DNA of 64,000 nt. Origin: Metellina segmentata. Taxonomy: Eukaryota; Arthropoda; Arachnida; Araneae; Tetragnathidae. The stretch lies in assembly GCA_947359465.1 (NCBI GenBank), contig OX375879.1, forward strand, positions 93,118,078-93,182,077, read 5' to 3'. This document shows, piece after piece, positions 52,987-64,000 of the stretch. A program made the translations under genes and the position numbers. A model generated the notes under the pieces. The model searched no databases and was not told where the DNA came from. It worked only from the letters and a program-made list of their open reading frames with translations. Positions within the stretch are counted from its first letter, which is position 1, and every line of letters starts with the position of its first letter.

Positions 52987-55900
52987 CCCCTGTTTTCATA
53001 GTTCGCTCGTTACACATGACAATTTTAATCAACTGATAAGGAATGAGTTAAAAAAACGATTCTGTTGTCTCGCTTACATTTTAGACCTCATAAGTCAGAA
53101 CATCTGTTCCGAAGCATGTCGACAACATTCCTAACAAAACAAGTTGAAAAAATGTAATATTACGAATCTGTCTAATGATGTGTTCAACATCATTGGCGAA
53201 ATATTAATTAAATTAAAAATAGCATGTTAACAAACAGCCATAAATAATTCTGTTTTACATTAGGTGAAATGATGTACTTGTGGAATCCAACGCTCCTTTA
53301 AACTTGAAGTGGTATAAAATTTTGAAGAAATTGAATCGCTGCTTCCAACATTACAATTATTCTTAAAAGCAATATTCAATCTTTCTGATTAAATTACAAC
53401 TTGCATAACTCCAAACGATAAAGAAATCTATACGAGATCATTGAATTTAAAATATTTAGTACCTGAAAATGCAGATTAGATATTTTCAGTTATGAAAAAT
53501 AAAATATTTTACAACTACAACAGACACCATAAACAATGAATCTAAATTAAAGTGGATGAATAATTTCACAAGTGGATTATTATGATCTGAATTATAGATT
53601 GTACTTTTTTACAAACTTAATCCTAAAAATAAGTGTGATTACACATTTAATCCATTCCACACATAAATTTATAATTGAAGTCTGTTTCGTTGCTAAAATT
53701 TTTTTTATAAGGACTAATTAGAATGAGACCTTTGATTTTAAGTATAATTCAAATGATTATGAAACAAGAGTAAAAACATAAAAATCATATCCTATATTTT
53801 TCATTCTATTTGTGAGGTAATGCAGTTGCTTATATCACAACTTAAAATTGAATTTAGCATTTTCAGAATGTGAAAAACCAATTTAAATGTTTTTATTATA
53901 TTTTACTGTTGGATTTATGGCACAAGGGACTTTGTATACCTATACGAAATTCATGTTTTAGTTTCTATGTAATTCCGTCCAAATGTTAATACAAATACAA
54001 TTATTGTCTGCATTGAGATAAGTGTGTAAAAAGTAGTCAAGGTAAAAAACAATTTACTTTAAAATAGATTAACACTGATTTCTACAATATATGTTCATTT
54101 CACATGTTAAGCATTTTGTACAATAGTAAATCATTCAGTCATCCAAAAGACTGGCATCTTAGTTTACACAAGATACATATAATTTTCAAATTATTGAAAC
54201 TCCAATTACACGCTAAAAATATATATATAATTAACGGTAAATGATTTGTTAAATAGACTAATAAATTGAGATATATGATCATTGCATTTCTTTCAATTTT
54301 GCTGGACAAGTTCTTAATTAAAATATGCAATCCCAAGACACGTAGAAAAACATTCCAATGTAACCCAGTTAATTTTCCAATATATGTATCATATATTTAA
54401 TATAATATATAAAGTGATAGGCTATTTCAAACATGTAATAATTATAAACAAATGTCATTTTTTGGAATATAAATTTAATAAATAAAATGATTAAGGGTTT
54501 TAAGGGTCACATTTAAGTTTTCTAATTTTTACTCAAGCTTTGTTAACCAAAGAAAAACACTATTTCTTGAGTAACATCAATGAAAGAATATCAGTCTTTT
54601 ATAACATACAGGGATTTAATAAGAATTAACATAGTTAAATTTCGCAACTATTTCTTCAGGAAACGAACTTAAACCCCATAGACAACACTTAAATCAGCAA
54701 TCAAGTTATCAAAATCACTCACCTACTTGATTCATCGCATTTTGAAATACGTTAATTTTGGGAACATTTTAGTGACTGTATTTGCCTATGCTCTACAATA
54801 CCCTCTTCATTCACTTAAAATTCAAAATCCTGATTAACAATAATTCAAACAATTTCATTTGTTGATTAAATTTCAAAAGCTTACTTTCAGTCACCAGATT
54901 TCATTTGACACCTGATTCAGACAAAGCCAAGACATGTAAAAAATATGGCCTTTTGAGCCAAGAAAAACCAAGACAGAAATTTAATTATCTACATTTTCTT
55001 TCACTGCAACTCCTCTTTATAAGAGCTTAGCATGTGTACTGAACAGATGATTATCATCAACTTTTTCTTTAATCAAATTTCACAAGTATCTAAACTAATT
55101 TTTGATTTGCTTGATGATAAATAGGTTAGCTTAAAATGTCAGTGACAAATTGAACCGTATTTCCATTAGTCACATACACATTGTCGTCTGAGAGCAAAAA
55201 CTCATCTGAAATTATTTTGGACACTAAATGCTCATTATATCAATGACGAATAGTCACATTGTAATCTGTTTAGAAAAAAAATCGTAGCACTAAAAATACT
55301 GATGTTTATTGGCTTACTAAAAACTCATTATTCTACAAGCAGCTGAACAGTAAAAATATTTCTTTTTAAAAATATGTTAACAAGTTTTTGTTAAGCCGAT
55401 ATTCAGTAAGAATTAGGTCAATGCAATCATTAAGGACCGAATGAATTAAAAAAACTATCGACTCAAATTATACTTTGTGTGAGCCCCTTTCATTCTCTTC
55501 CAAAATCATAATTTAAAGAACAGCATTTAAAATATATTCATTCCATAAAATGAGCCGACAAAACTGAACTGTAGTCTTACTGCACAAAATCTTTGGTATT
55601 CAAGTATTTATTTCATTTTTTATACAAAATCAGAATTTTAAAATTTGGAGCAATGAGCTGATCAGTTTTTCCATGACCCAGTGTTATGATTGGTCATTCG
55701 GCACATTCAAGTTACCATCATCCATCAAATGAAGCAATGGTTCCCAAATTCATTGAGCAGACCACATTAGACTGTTGACAGTACTATAGACCAGGTCTAG
55801 ACATTATTGAATAAACATTGGGATATATCCAAATAAGGAACATTGTAAACCATGTAAAGCTATAATGCTGGTGGAAATTTTATGACTGCAGTTCATTTGA

Positions 55901-57572
55901 ACTAAAATTTGGAGTATATATAACCTAAGGAAAGTAAATTCTTTCTTAAAAGTTTAAATCATATAAGGAACAGTAAACACAGAAAGGCTAGTGGAAAACA
56001 AAAAGTATTAAATATTGCCAACCACAAACATTTTCCTCCGAAGCCAGTAAGATATAAACAAAAATGTCTCCTTTAGAAAACAATCCAGTATCAAAGACAA
56101 TTTGCTAGTTTAATTCAAAATTATTTCATTAGTCAATAAGTATATGAGCTAGATAAACCTATTCCAGTTGGTATTCTAAAGATAAATAAAAATAAAAACA
56201 GTAGGTTAAAATATAGTTCCAGAAACCAATTATCAATCTATACAGATTGCTCATGTTAATAAAATTAAAATTCGAAAATGTTCCTTGCAAATAATGAAGT
56301 GACGGTTGGTAGAATTAAATACAAGAGGTAGAAAGTGTATCATAATAAATATTATTAATAATTTAATATTGCACTTTTTTGGACCAATGAAAAACTAGTT
56401 TATTAAAAATTACTTTGACAAAGCTGATTGTCAATCATTCAGAAACATACTTAATACCGGTGATAAATGTAAGATTTATAAAATGTTCTTTCTAAATGTA
56501 AGTGAAGATTCCACATATTATCAAGTGTGTATAATTAACTGTGAATTCGAACTCATTGGCAGCATTTGTAAATGGCGAAGATGCATCTACATGTTAAAAG
56601 CACATAACTAAAAGCAGCACCACTGCAACCACGCAGGTTCCAAGTCATCTTGTAGTGACCATAGCAATACAAGTATTTACCACGCCCATTTGATGTATGC
56701 AAAAGACTGGCATATGCAGTAAGCAGATAAATGTACTATAAAGAATTTCAAAACATGCTTTCAGGTGCTAAGTTGTATTTAATTCAGGTAAAGTAAATAA
56801 AACAAATCAATTTAAACTTCAATGGATTAAAAAAAAAAAAACTTTTATTCTGACAAAAACTAGAAACGATCATCAATAAATAACCTACTGATAAATACAA
56901 AACAATTAAAGTCTTATAAGAAGCAGTTTAATCCATAGAAGTTTCAAATTATTTCCATATTTCAGAGAATGTGCAAAATATATCTCGGATGAAAAGCCAC
57001 GTCAGAACAAGTGACTTATCATATAATCCTAACACAGAACTAGCATGGTAAGGCAAAACCACACTAGAAAAAAATTATCACATTTTATTTATACATGGAA
57101 GTTAACATTACAAATCAGGACAACAATCATATGAAAATATACATATTTATAGTATACAAATGATGCTTAAAATGCAGTGTCTCGAGTGTCAACTATAAAA
57201 CGTCTTTCAGAAGTCTTGTTTTTAATTCCATACGCTATAGTAAAATATTTTTCAATGAACGACAACAGACAGTATGATAATAAAAATAATTTAGGCAATT
57301 ACCAGTAGTCTGATGCAAATCAAAACTGCAATTAAGACTTGCATAAAGCACATGTATCGATTATGAAACTGAACTACTTGCAGAAGGAAAGAAACATGGA
57401 TGACTTTACAAATACACTTCACACAAAGTAACACAAATAGTTTAGTTTACCTATTCAATTAAATCTTTGTATAATTTAAAAATGCTGGGAAGTATTGTAA
57501 AAAGTTCAGGTCCCAACATTCTGCTTCACTTCAAGTTCATTTAAAAATCCTAATTCTGTACAATGCCTAATG
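52987..57572 (-). other. AT-rich, transposon-poor stretch; possible long 3' UTR of the SUZ-C gene
   Basis: About 4.6 kb without any SINE, terminal repeat or transposase motif, in contrast to the preceding 50 kb. It lies directly downstream (minus strand) of the stop codon at 57573. A long 3' UTR would explain the lack of insertions, but this is inference; the polyadenylation site was not determined because the sequence is so AT-rich. Confidence 0.4.
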
Positions 57573-57678
57573 CTACCGTTCTTGGACAAATCCTTTTGTC
57601 CCATCGGGTCCTCTAGGCAGACGTGTGACAACAACTTCTGCTTTCGGTGACATAGCCAAAGATACTGAATTTAAATTG
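57573..57678 (-). CDS. Terminal coding exon with SUZ-C-like motif (SZRD1/szy-20-like)
   Basis: On the minus strand an acceptor TTTCCTTTATTTCAG precedes 106 bp: one base completing a codon, then 34 codons and TAG (57573-57575). The product ends MSPKAEVVVTRLPRGPDGTK followed by Gly-Phe-Val-Gln-Glu-Arg. R-x-P-x-GPDG-x-x-GF at the very C-terminus is the SUZ-C motif, known from SZRD1 and C. elegans SZY-20, RNA-binding proteins linked to centrosome and RNP localisation. The rest of the protein (SUZ domain, basic RNA-binding part) must be encoded further right; no upstream exon was recognised before 64000. Codon use and motif conservation argue for a real exon. Another protein family ending in the same motif is possible. 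Confidence 0.7.
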
Positions 57679-58423
57679 CTGAAATAAAGGAAAGGATGGT
57701 TAGAGAACATATTACTCTCATACTTCAAAGTAAATAAAAATTAAATTATACATGTAAACAAAATAGATGTTCTTAACGAGTTAAACATACCATAAGACAA
57801 CTCTGTCTCAGTCAGATACTAATAAACTATTGCAAGAAAAACAATGATTTTGTACAAGGGTATGCCAATTTAAATCACGTCATTTCCATTAAAAAAAATC
57901 ATTGATTTAAATCACAATTTTGTTGCCCTTTTTGTATTAAGTTTATATGAAACTAGTGTTTCATGGTTTCATTGAACAAGGTCCATAATTGGATAAGCTG
58001 CACTAAACGTAAAATTAAATATACCAAGAAACAACTATGGAATAAGTTACATGTTTTTTTTCTTCAAACAAATTAGGAACTACATAAAACAAGTTAAGTA
58101 GTCTCTGTTAATGAAAGAATAAGACAATCACATTAAAATGTTTTCTTGCATTATCACAAATGCATTTCAATTTTGCACATAAATCTTTATAATTAAGAAT
58201 GTTTGATTTTAACATTTTGATTTGTTCAACATGTTGGTTAATTTTTTTTATATCATTTGAGTTGGGAAATTTTATAAATTACCACTATAAATTCTTCACA
58301 CTGCTAGCATAACTATTTTGTATTCATCAAGGGTGAAAACAGACAATTTGTAAAAAAAAAGAGGAAAATAAATGCAGCGTTATTTTGAACTACAAAACTA
58401 GCTGAATAATACACTGCGTGTCC
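57679..58423 (-). other. Intron of the SUZ-C gene, no features recognised
   Basis: AT-rich sequence upstream (minus strand) of the acceptor at 57679-57680. Confidence 0.5.
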
Positions 58424-59225
58424 CCTCAAAAAGTCGCAGCTGAAATTTCAACGTTAAGTTTTAGGAAGACAGTAATTCAATGAGTAGGTATTGCAGATAT
58501 TTGCATAAATGTTTGCGCAGTGCAGCAAGCTTGAAATTTCGTCGTCATGCCATATGATTGTTTAGTTCAAAGTAAGCATGGGTGGTCGAGGAAGTGATGC
58601 AACAGATTTCAAAAAAGGACAAATCATTGGTCTGGACCAAAGTGGGGAAAATGTAAAGACATAGTTGTAATTTGTGGCATAGGATAACAAATTGTTCAAC
58701 GTATAATTAAATCTGGGAAAGATGGCGGTGAACCATGCAGTTAGCAAAAAATGTGCGGTCGAAAATCCATCCTGACCGGCGGGTGATCGCTGAAGCAATT
58801 AGTGAAAGCAAATTGCAAGAAATTCACTGTACAACTCGCAGCACTCTTCAATAATGGAAACAAAACAATTTCCAGACGCACAATGCGACGAGAACTTAAA
58901 AAAAGAGGAACTAAGAAGCTATGTTGTAATAAAGAAGCCCCTTGTGAGTGCAATTAATTGAAAGAAAAGACTGCAATTTGCAAAGGAGCAAAAAAATTGG
59001 ACAGCTCAGCAATGGGGAAAGGTCATGTGGTCTGATGAGTCAAAATTTAAGCTTTTTCAAAACGACAGACACATCAGGGTTCAAAGACAGCCACATGAAG
59101 CATTGGACCTTATAGGCATAGTTCCCACTGTGCACTCATCAGGAGGCAGTGTAATGATATGGGATTGTTTCTGTCTGGCTGGACTGGGCCCTGTAACATT
59201 GTGCGTGACATCTATGGTTGCAGCG
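58424..59225 (+). pseudogene. Tc1-like transposase relic A (5' part of a chimera)
   Basis: From MGGRGSDATDFKKGQIIGLD (58578) an HTH domain is readable to a stop near 58663. Further pieces include ISRRTMRRELKKRGTKKLC, then WTAQQWGKVMWSDESKFKLF (first catalytic Asp) and SSGGSVMIWDCFCLAGLGPV, in shifting frames with several stops. It breaks off near 59225, before the second catalytic Asp. Left end not resolved; sequence from about 58424 (GTGTCCCCTCAAAAAGTC) may be element. Confidence 0.78.
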
Positions 59226-59420
59226 TTCATTGGTAAGACAATATATGCCACTGCCTGCCGAAGGCTACACATGAATGGTCTGTACGCTTGGGTACCACAA
59301 GTTTGTGTTCCTCCGTCCCTCCAATCCAGAAGGGCATGATTAAAGTGGTATCAGCAACATGTGAACTGGACTGTGTCTGATAAGGCTAACAATCACTCCA
59401 TATGATGCCCGACATTTGTG
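59226..59420 (+). pseudogene. Tc1-like transposase relic B (different family, joined in frame)
   Basis: Without interruption the frame from relic A continues into CRRLHMNGLYAWVPQVCVPP, SLQSRRA, stop, LKWYQQHVNWTVSDKAN. This block belongs just before the first catalytic Asp of another Tc1 group, so it should precede, not follow, the SDESKF and GGSVMIW blocks of relic A. The order shows two transposases fused or nested. Confidence 0.65.
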
Positions 59421-59548
59421 GAGATCATAGGGAACAAGCAGACTAAAGATTTCTAGAAGTTTAGAGCATTCTTTGCAGCACTATCAACAACTCCATTGGC
59501 GGAAATGCTGATGTGGCCTGGCATCCAAGACATACTATAGCGACAGAG

Positions 59549-59808
59549 TAAAGGTGAAAATTCAGAAATTCATTTTGTAAGTGGCCAGCGGCCACTTACA
59601 AAATGTTCACGTTATATATATGTGTGTCCAAACCTTCATCTTTCTTTTTTTTAATTTTTTTTATGGTCCTTATTAAAAAACTCCGTAAAATCTGAGGTTT
59701 CACCTTATAAAGTAATGTTTTTCAGAACATTTGGCAACTATAGCAAAATGTTTGTCTCCACATTCAAATATTCAGTCGCCCCGTGGCGACCGTTAATTTT
59801 CACCTTTA
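59549..59808. mobile_element. 260-bp MITE with 8-bp target duplication and internal hairpin
   Basis: Ends TAAAGGTGAAAATT (14 bp, perfectly inverted) with CGACAGAG at 59541-59548 and 59809-59816. Inside, ATTTTGTAAGTGGCC at 59572-59586 and its exact inverse at 59590-59604 form a 15-bp stem with a 3-base loop. An 8-bp duplication suggests hAT or Merlin class. Confidence 0.85.
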
Positions 59809-59819
59809 CGACAGAGTAA

Positions 59820-60819
59820 GCTTACGATGGAATTTCAGCACTGCAATAGCTAGAGGATGTTTTGGGAACATGCCAACAAGCATGCCATTGAGTCCAGGTA
59901 AATGATAAAATGCTGTTTATTGTCTAGCATGAAATATATTTTAATGCTTCATTCAAACCACAAAATTCAGGTGTGAATACAGACGACACTGTTCAATACA
60001 CTAAGGTATAACCATGTTGTTGATTTTGATCTATCAGTAAACACGGCATTAATAAAATAGCAGGCGAGTCAAAAAGTCAACAGTAAATGGGCATATTAGA
60101 GTTCCATACATAGAAAGAGTGCAATTCTTTAAAAATTTCAAATTTCAGGACAAAACGAATACATTAAAAAAGTGTTTAAAGATCACTCCACCTTTGAAGC
60201 CACAAATTTGTATTTATTCTGAATCTTAGTGTTGCAGTTATTAATCTAATAACTTTTACAAATGTGTAAAAGTTTAAAAAATTTAACTTTAATATTCAAT
60301 ACTACATCTGTTTTCAGATGGGAAAGAAATATATAAACAAGATCTACTTGAAAAGTATTCATAAAAATGCTTATACAGTAAAATCACTACATAATAAAGG
60401 GTAGCAGTGAAAAGTAAATGTGATACTGATGACATTTGGACAAACAACCAATGACAACTAGTTTTGTATTATCAATGATCGCATTACATTCAACAGGGAT
60501 GCACAACATACAGTCCATGGGGACAGATACGAGCACTTATTTAGTTGTTCATGAGCACCATATTTTTAGTGCTGATCAAGAGTTCAAATCAGCACTAGTG
60601 CCACCTTATTCATACTGTAACAGCACTGAAATGCAACGTTACCAGTTCACCTTTTAGAGGCACGCAAATTTCATGCAGCATAATACAGCTAACAGTAACA
60701 AAGGAAAGAGAAATTTCCGAAACAAAGTTTCAGGATATTTGAGCAAACTGTTATGTTAATAACGATGAACGGTATTCTTAGTGCAATGTAACAGGACAGA
60801 CAATAGAAAGTAACAGAAA
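59820..60819. other. Unassigned AT-rich sequence
   Basis: No gene or repeat recognised; a 73-codon frame at 60436 has no domain. Confidence 0.4.
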
Positions 60820-61970
60820 ATGATTAATGTGCCAGATCCCACATTTACGTGTGAAGATCAAGAGATTGAGGCGGCGAAAGAGATGAAGTACTTGAGAGTC
60901 CTATGGGACAAAAACCTGAACTTCACAAGTCACTTTCACCAAGTGCACGTCCAAACCTTCAAACTGGGCTTGGTGCTCAGAAAAGTGGCAGCAAGATTGT
61001 GCGCTAGTCGACCTTGGTTGCTTAAGAGGCTGTGCCTCGGAGCTATTGAACCATCAGTACTCTTTGGTACTGAAGCTTGGGGAAACCGTCTCGACACAAA
61101 AATGTGCCAAGACCAAATCGAAAGCATTCAACGCATGGCTCTACTCCCAATGACCAGGTGCTACCATACAACCTCCACAAGGGCCATGCAGACGATGGCC
61201 GGCACGCTGCCACTTGACTTGAAGGCAAGAATGCGTTACACTTAATTTCTCCTTAAAAACACCTCTAACAAGGTAACCCTGAACGGTGAGGATTTCTATC
61301 CAAGTGAAATGGGTAAGAGACGATTGAGCTGGAATGACCACCTAGCCAGCTTCGGTATTCCCTATGACAGGAGGTTACCGCAAAATGCAGAGTGAGATCT
61401 TCACTGACGGATCAAGCATGGAAGGTAGATATAAAGTCGCCTTTGTGGTTGCATCGTCAAGGAATACAAGTACTGTCATGCGGACAACGCTACGGTGTAT
61501 CTAACGGAACCTGGGGCAATCAAGTGGATCAGGGACAGACCACTCTACAATGACAACAAGATTACTCATATCTACTTTGACAGCCTATCAGAGCTCATGG
61601 TACTGAACGATCCCCTCTGCCCTCTGAGGGAAGTGGAAAGAATCAAGAATATGTACAAAACGGTAACTAAAAATCAGGGATGAAGCGGCTAAAAAGGCCA
61701 CCAACAGCGAGGTGATACACATACGGGTAAATTCCTCTAGCTCCACAGTTCCCAGTCGTATCCTCCAGATTCTTATGGAATCATGAAGGGACAAAATCAA
61801 CCTCTGTTTCCAAGGTCCAAGTTTCTCAGAGAACAACTGTCCACCCATCTCGCTGGGTCGACCACGTTCACGTCCCAGCTTAGCCTTCCAAGGTGGGAGA
61901 GGATCTTTCGAGCGGAGCGTCAAGGATCAGTTCTCTTTTGTTCCACTCGAGGACCTCCCTAAGAACTTTT
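60820..61970 (+). pseudogene. Non-LTR retrotransposon (LINE) fragment: RT thumb and RNase H
   Basis: An open frame of 141 codons (60820-61245) reads EMKYLRVLWDKNLNFTSHF, KLGLVLRKVAARLCASRPWL and LGAIEPSVLFGTEAWGNRLD, the region after the reverse transcriptase catalytic core in I/R1/Jockey-like LINEs. Past the stop come FYPSEMGKRRLSWNDHLASF and, in another frame at 61394, IFTDGSSMEGRYKVAFVV (first Asp of RNase H), AIKWIRDRPLYND and ITHIYFDSLSEL (a later catalytic Asp). RNase H favours an I- or R1-type clade. The catalytic RT core is missing (5' truncation or decay), with several stops and frameshifts. 3' end and target duplication were not found. Confidence 0.8.
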
Positions 61971-61989
61971 GTGCGATCTGATATATCCC

Positions 61990-64000
61990 AAATGTAGGGG
62001 TGACACGGATGGGGTGTGTTCCTCCAATTAAGAAAGAATGAAACAAATTACACTCCTGTGAGTTTAACATGAATACTCACAAAACTGAATACAAGAATAA
62101 GATAGTCCTAGTGCAAAATTCAACTTCAGACATCTTGAAAGGGATGATTTTTGAAAGAGTAGCTGTTAAATGAAAATATAAATGATCATTTGATGGTTTG
62201 ATGCTCAGTCATTTTAGTAATGCAAGGTATGACTACACTGAATGAATTACCTGAAGCAAGTTTTTGGCATCCATTTAAGGCAACAATTTGATCATAACTC
62301 CTCAGCAGTTCAGCTATATTTATTTGAAGTAGTGACAAAAATTCCCACTAAGAACTTCTAGAAATGTACCTTATTAAAGATTGGTTTGTATTTGGGGCCA
62401 TATTTGGCCAAGATGCATCAAACACAAATACACGACAAAATGTTAAGTAAATGTAAAAGAAATGTTGTACTGACAGACCAGAAAGTTACCTATGGAGAGT
62501 TACAGGAATCAAACATACAACACCACCATTCGCAAACTCAATGGGCAAACCCATTGAGTCACTGTAGCCTCAAAGTATAAAAAAGGAAAGCACAACCTTT
62601 TGTTGTTAGTTGAATAAATATAAAGGAGCTGGATTATATATGAACAAATTTGGTGATATTACTACTGATAGCCAAGAACTCGAATGAAAAAATGATTAGG
62701 TTAAAACATCTGAAGGTTGCATGAAACCAGAAAAATGTGGATGACAAGCCATTTTGTGCCCTGTCATCAGTCAATACAGGCTTGTGTGACACACCAAGAT
62801 ATTTAGCAGAATATAAAGAAGGCGATGTAATGTGCAACACAAAAGTAAAGTCGATCAGTGATAAAGTTACACTAAAACTTATGTCAATACCACTGACAAA
62901 ATTACATAAAATAAACAATGTATTTAGAACATGGCTGGTTCATTGATTTAAGTTTCAAGGCAGGAGATCCAAAAAAGCTGCACCAAAAGCAAGACTACAT
63001 ATAATTTAAAAATATTAGACAAACAACCAGACCAACATTAAAAAGGTATCAAAACACTCTAATCAAAGGTATGAAACTAAATATGGTAAAATATTTCATC
63101 CACATGAAAGGTAAAATGTACTTAAAATACATCGATGAAAGTGCTGATTTGAAATGATTGAGTTTAAAAGATAAAAACATGCAGGACAAAAATTAAATGA
63201 ATAAACACAAATAAGTTATCCTTCAAAACTGATTTACAACAACTAAAAGGTCATCTCAAAAGAAATAACAGGGTAGTAACAAAATTCTCAAAAAAAAAAG
63301 TTTCCTGATATCTCACTGATTTCCCCGATAGTGTCAAAAAAATTTATCCTATTTTACATTTCCCTCAAGAAATGTCATGATCCATAATTGGTATGGATAT
63401 AAAGTAGGGGAAGATGGGGTACAATGAAACATTACTTCTAAAATCAGTAAAAACTTGTCACAGAAAGTTTCAGTTTATACATGTTATACAACTATATGTT
63501 CCAATTACTGATATGATTTGGATACTTTCACACTTCTCTACAACATTAGCAATAGAAGATTATTGGTTTTTCACCATTGAAAGTAAGTTTCTTTACTAAA
63601 TTTACTAAGTATTTTTTTCCCCTCGTAATATGTAATAATTATTTTTTCTATACATTGTTATCTTTGTGTTGTCTACATACATCCAAAACCAAAATTAAAA
63701 AATATCAGAAGTTTGTAAATAATTTTTTATTTAGTAACCTCAGTACAGGGTACAATGAAACACTTGCAGACGAGGTACAATAAAACATGTATCATCACGT
63801 GGGGTGAATGCATTTACTTGAAGTAATATATCACTGGTAAATACACCATAGGAAAATGACAGAAGTGGTCAAATGCTTTAATTTTTCTGCACTCATGGGG
63901 ATTTCAGCACTTATGGTTACACCCAGCTCAGAGGGAACTGGGTCAATTACTGCATATGATAAAAGATTGCAACAGCCAGTTGTAACTTATTAGAATATAC
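61990..64000. other. Unassigned AT-rich sequence
   Basis: Probably intron or flank of the SUZ-C gene if that gene continues rightwards. The motif GGGTACAATGAAAC occurs near 63416 and 63746, with a variant (GAGGTACAATAAAAC) near 63771, hinting at an undefined repeat. No exon recognised. Confidence 0.4.

Noticed and set aside
62634..62918. 94-codon minus-strand ORF as an upstream exon of the SUZ-C gene
   Set aside because: Hydrophobic, no SUZ or basic RNA-binding features and no good splice sites seen.

Overview
This is a eukaryotic nuclear window, most likely from an arthropod and possibly an arachnid. The evidence is split coding exons with GT/AG borders, tRNA-headed SINEs, and a dense set of Tc1/mariner, hAT, Harbinger, piggyBac-type, Helitron and LINE remnants in an AT-rich background. 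The arthropod assignment rests on the style of the transposases and is not proven. There are no operons, rRNA genes, CRISPR arrays or clear functional tRNA genes.

Only two host genes are supported. The first is a calmodulin-like gene on the + strand. One internal exon (8473-8715) carries the end of EF-hand 2, all of EF-hand 3 and most of EF-hand 4. The terminal coding exon (26156-26187) completes EF-hand 4 and stops. The phases match across a 17.4-kb intron that holds most of the transposons of the left half. The second is the last coding exon of a minus-strand gene (57573-57678) ending in a SUZ-C-like motif, as in SZRD1/szy-20 RNA-binding proteins. About 4.6 kb of AT-rich sequence almost free of transposons lies downstream of it and may be a long 3' UTR.

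Layout: 0.8-7.7 kb holds a deleted Tc1 element, SINEs, an intact DD41D transposon with perfect 122-bp inverted repeats, and a mariner relic. 8.4-27.4 kb is the calmodulin-like gene with its transposon-filled intron: a degenerate DD41D copy, a Tc1 half-element, a hAT with 8-bp target duplication, a TA-flanked element, a Harbinger element carrying only a MADF gene, a Helitron with a nested SINE, and a DD41D element with one amber codon and a split terminal repeat. 27.6-45.6 kb holds a TTAA-type MITE, a 155-bp tandem array, two DD36E Tc1 relics, Helitron ends and a TA-bounded MITE containing a long CAGA-type array. 45.9-48.2 kb is a Tc1 relic in which an 85-bp piece of the transposase gene has become a 19-copy minisatellite. 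49-52.5 kb is a SINE cluster. 53-64 kb is mostly unique AT-rich sequence around the SUZ-C exon, with a chimeric Tc1 relic and a LINE fragment.

The signal is mainly about mobile-element evolution: three age classes of DD41D element, nested insertions with readable target duplications, SINE families that share a tRNA-like head but differ in body, and tandem arrays grown from transposon sequence. I see no defence system or other multigene novelty.
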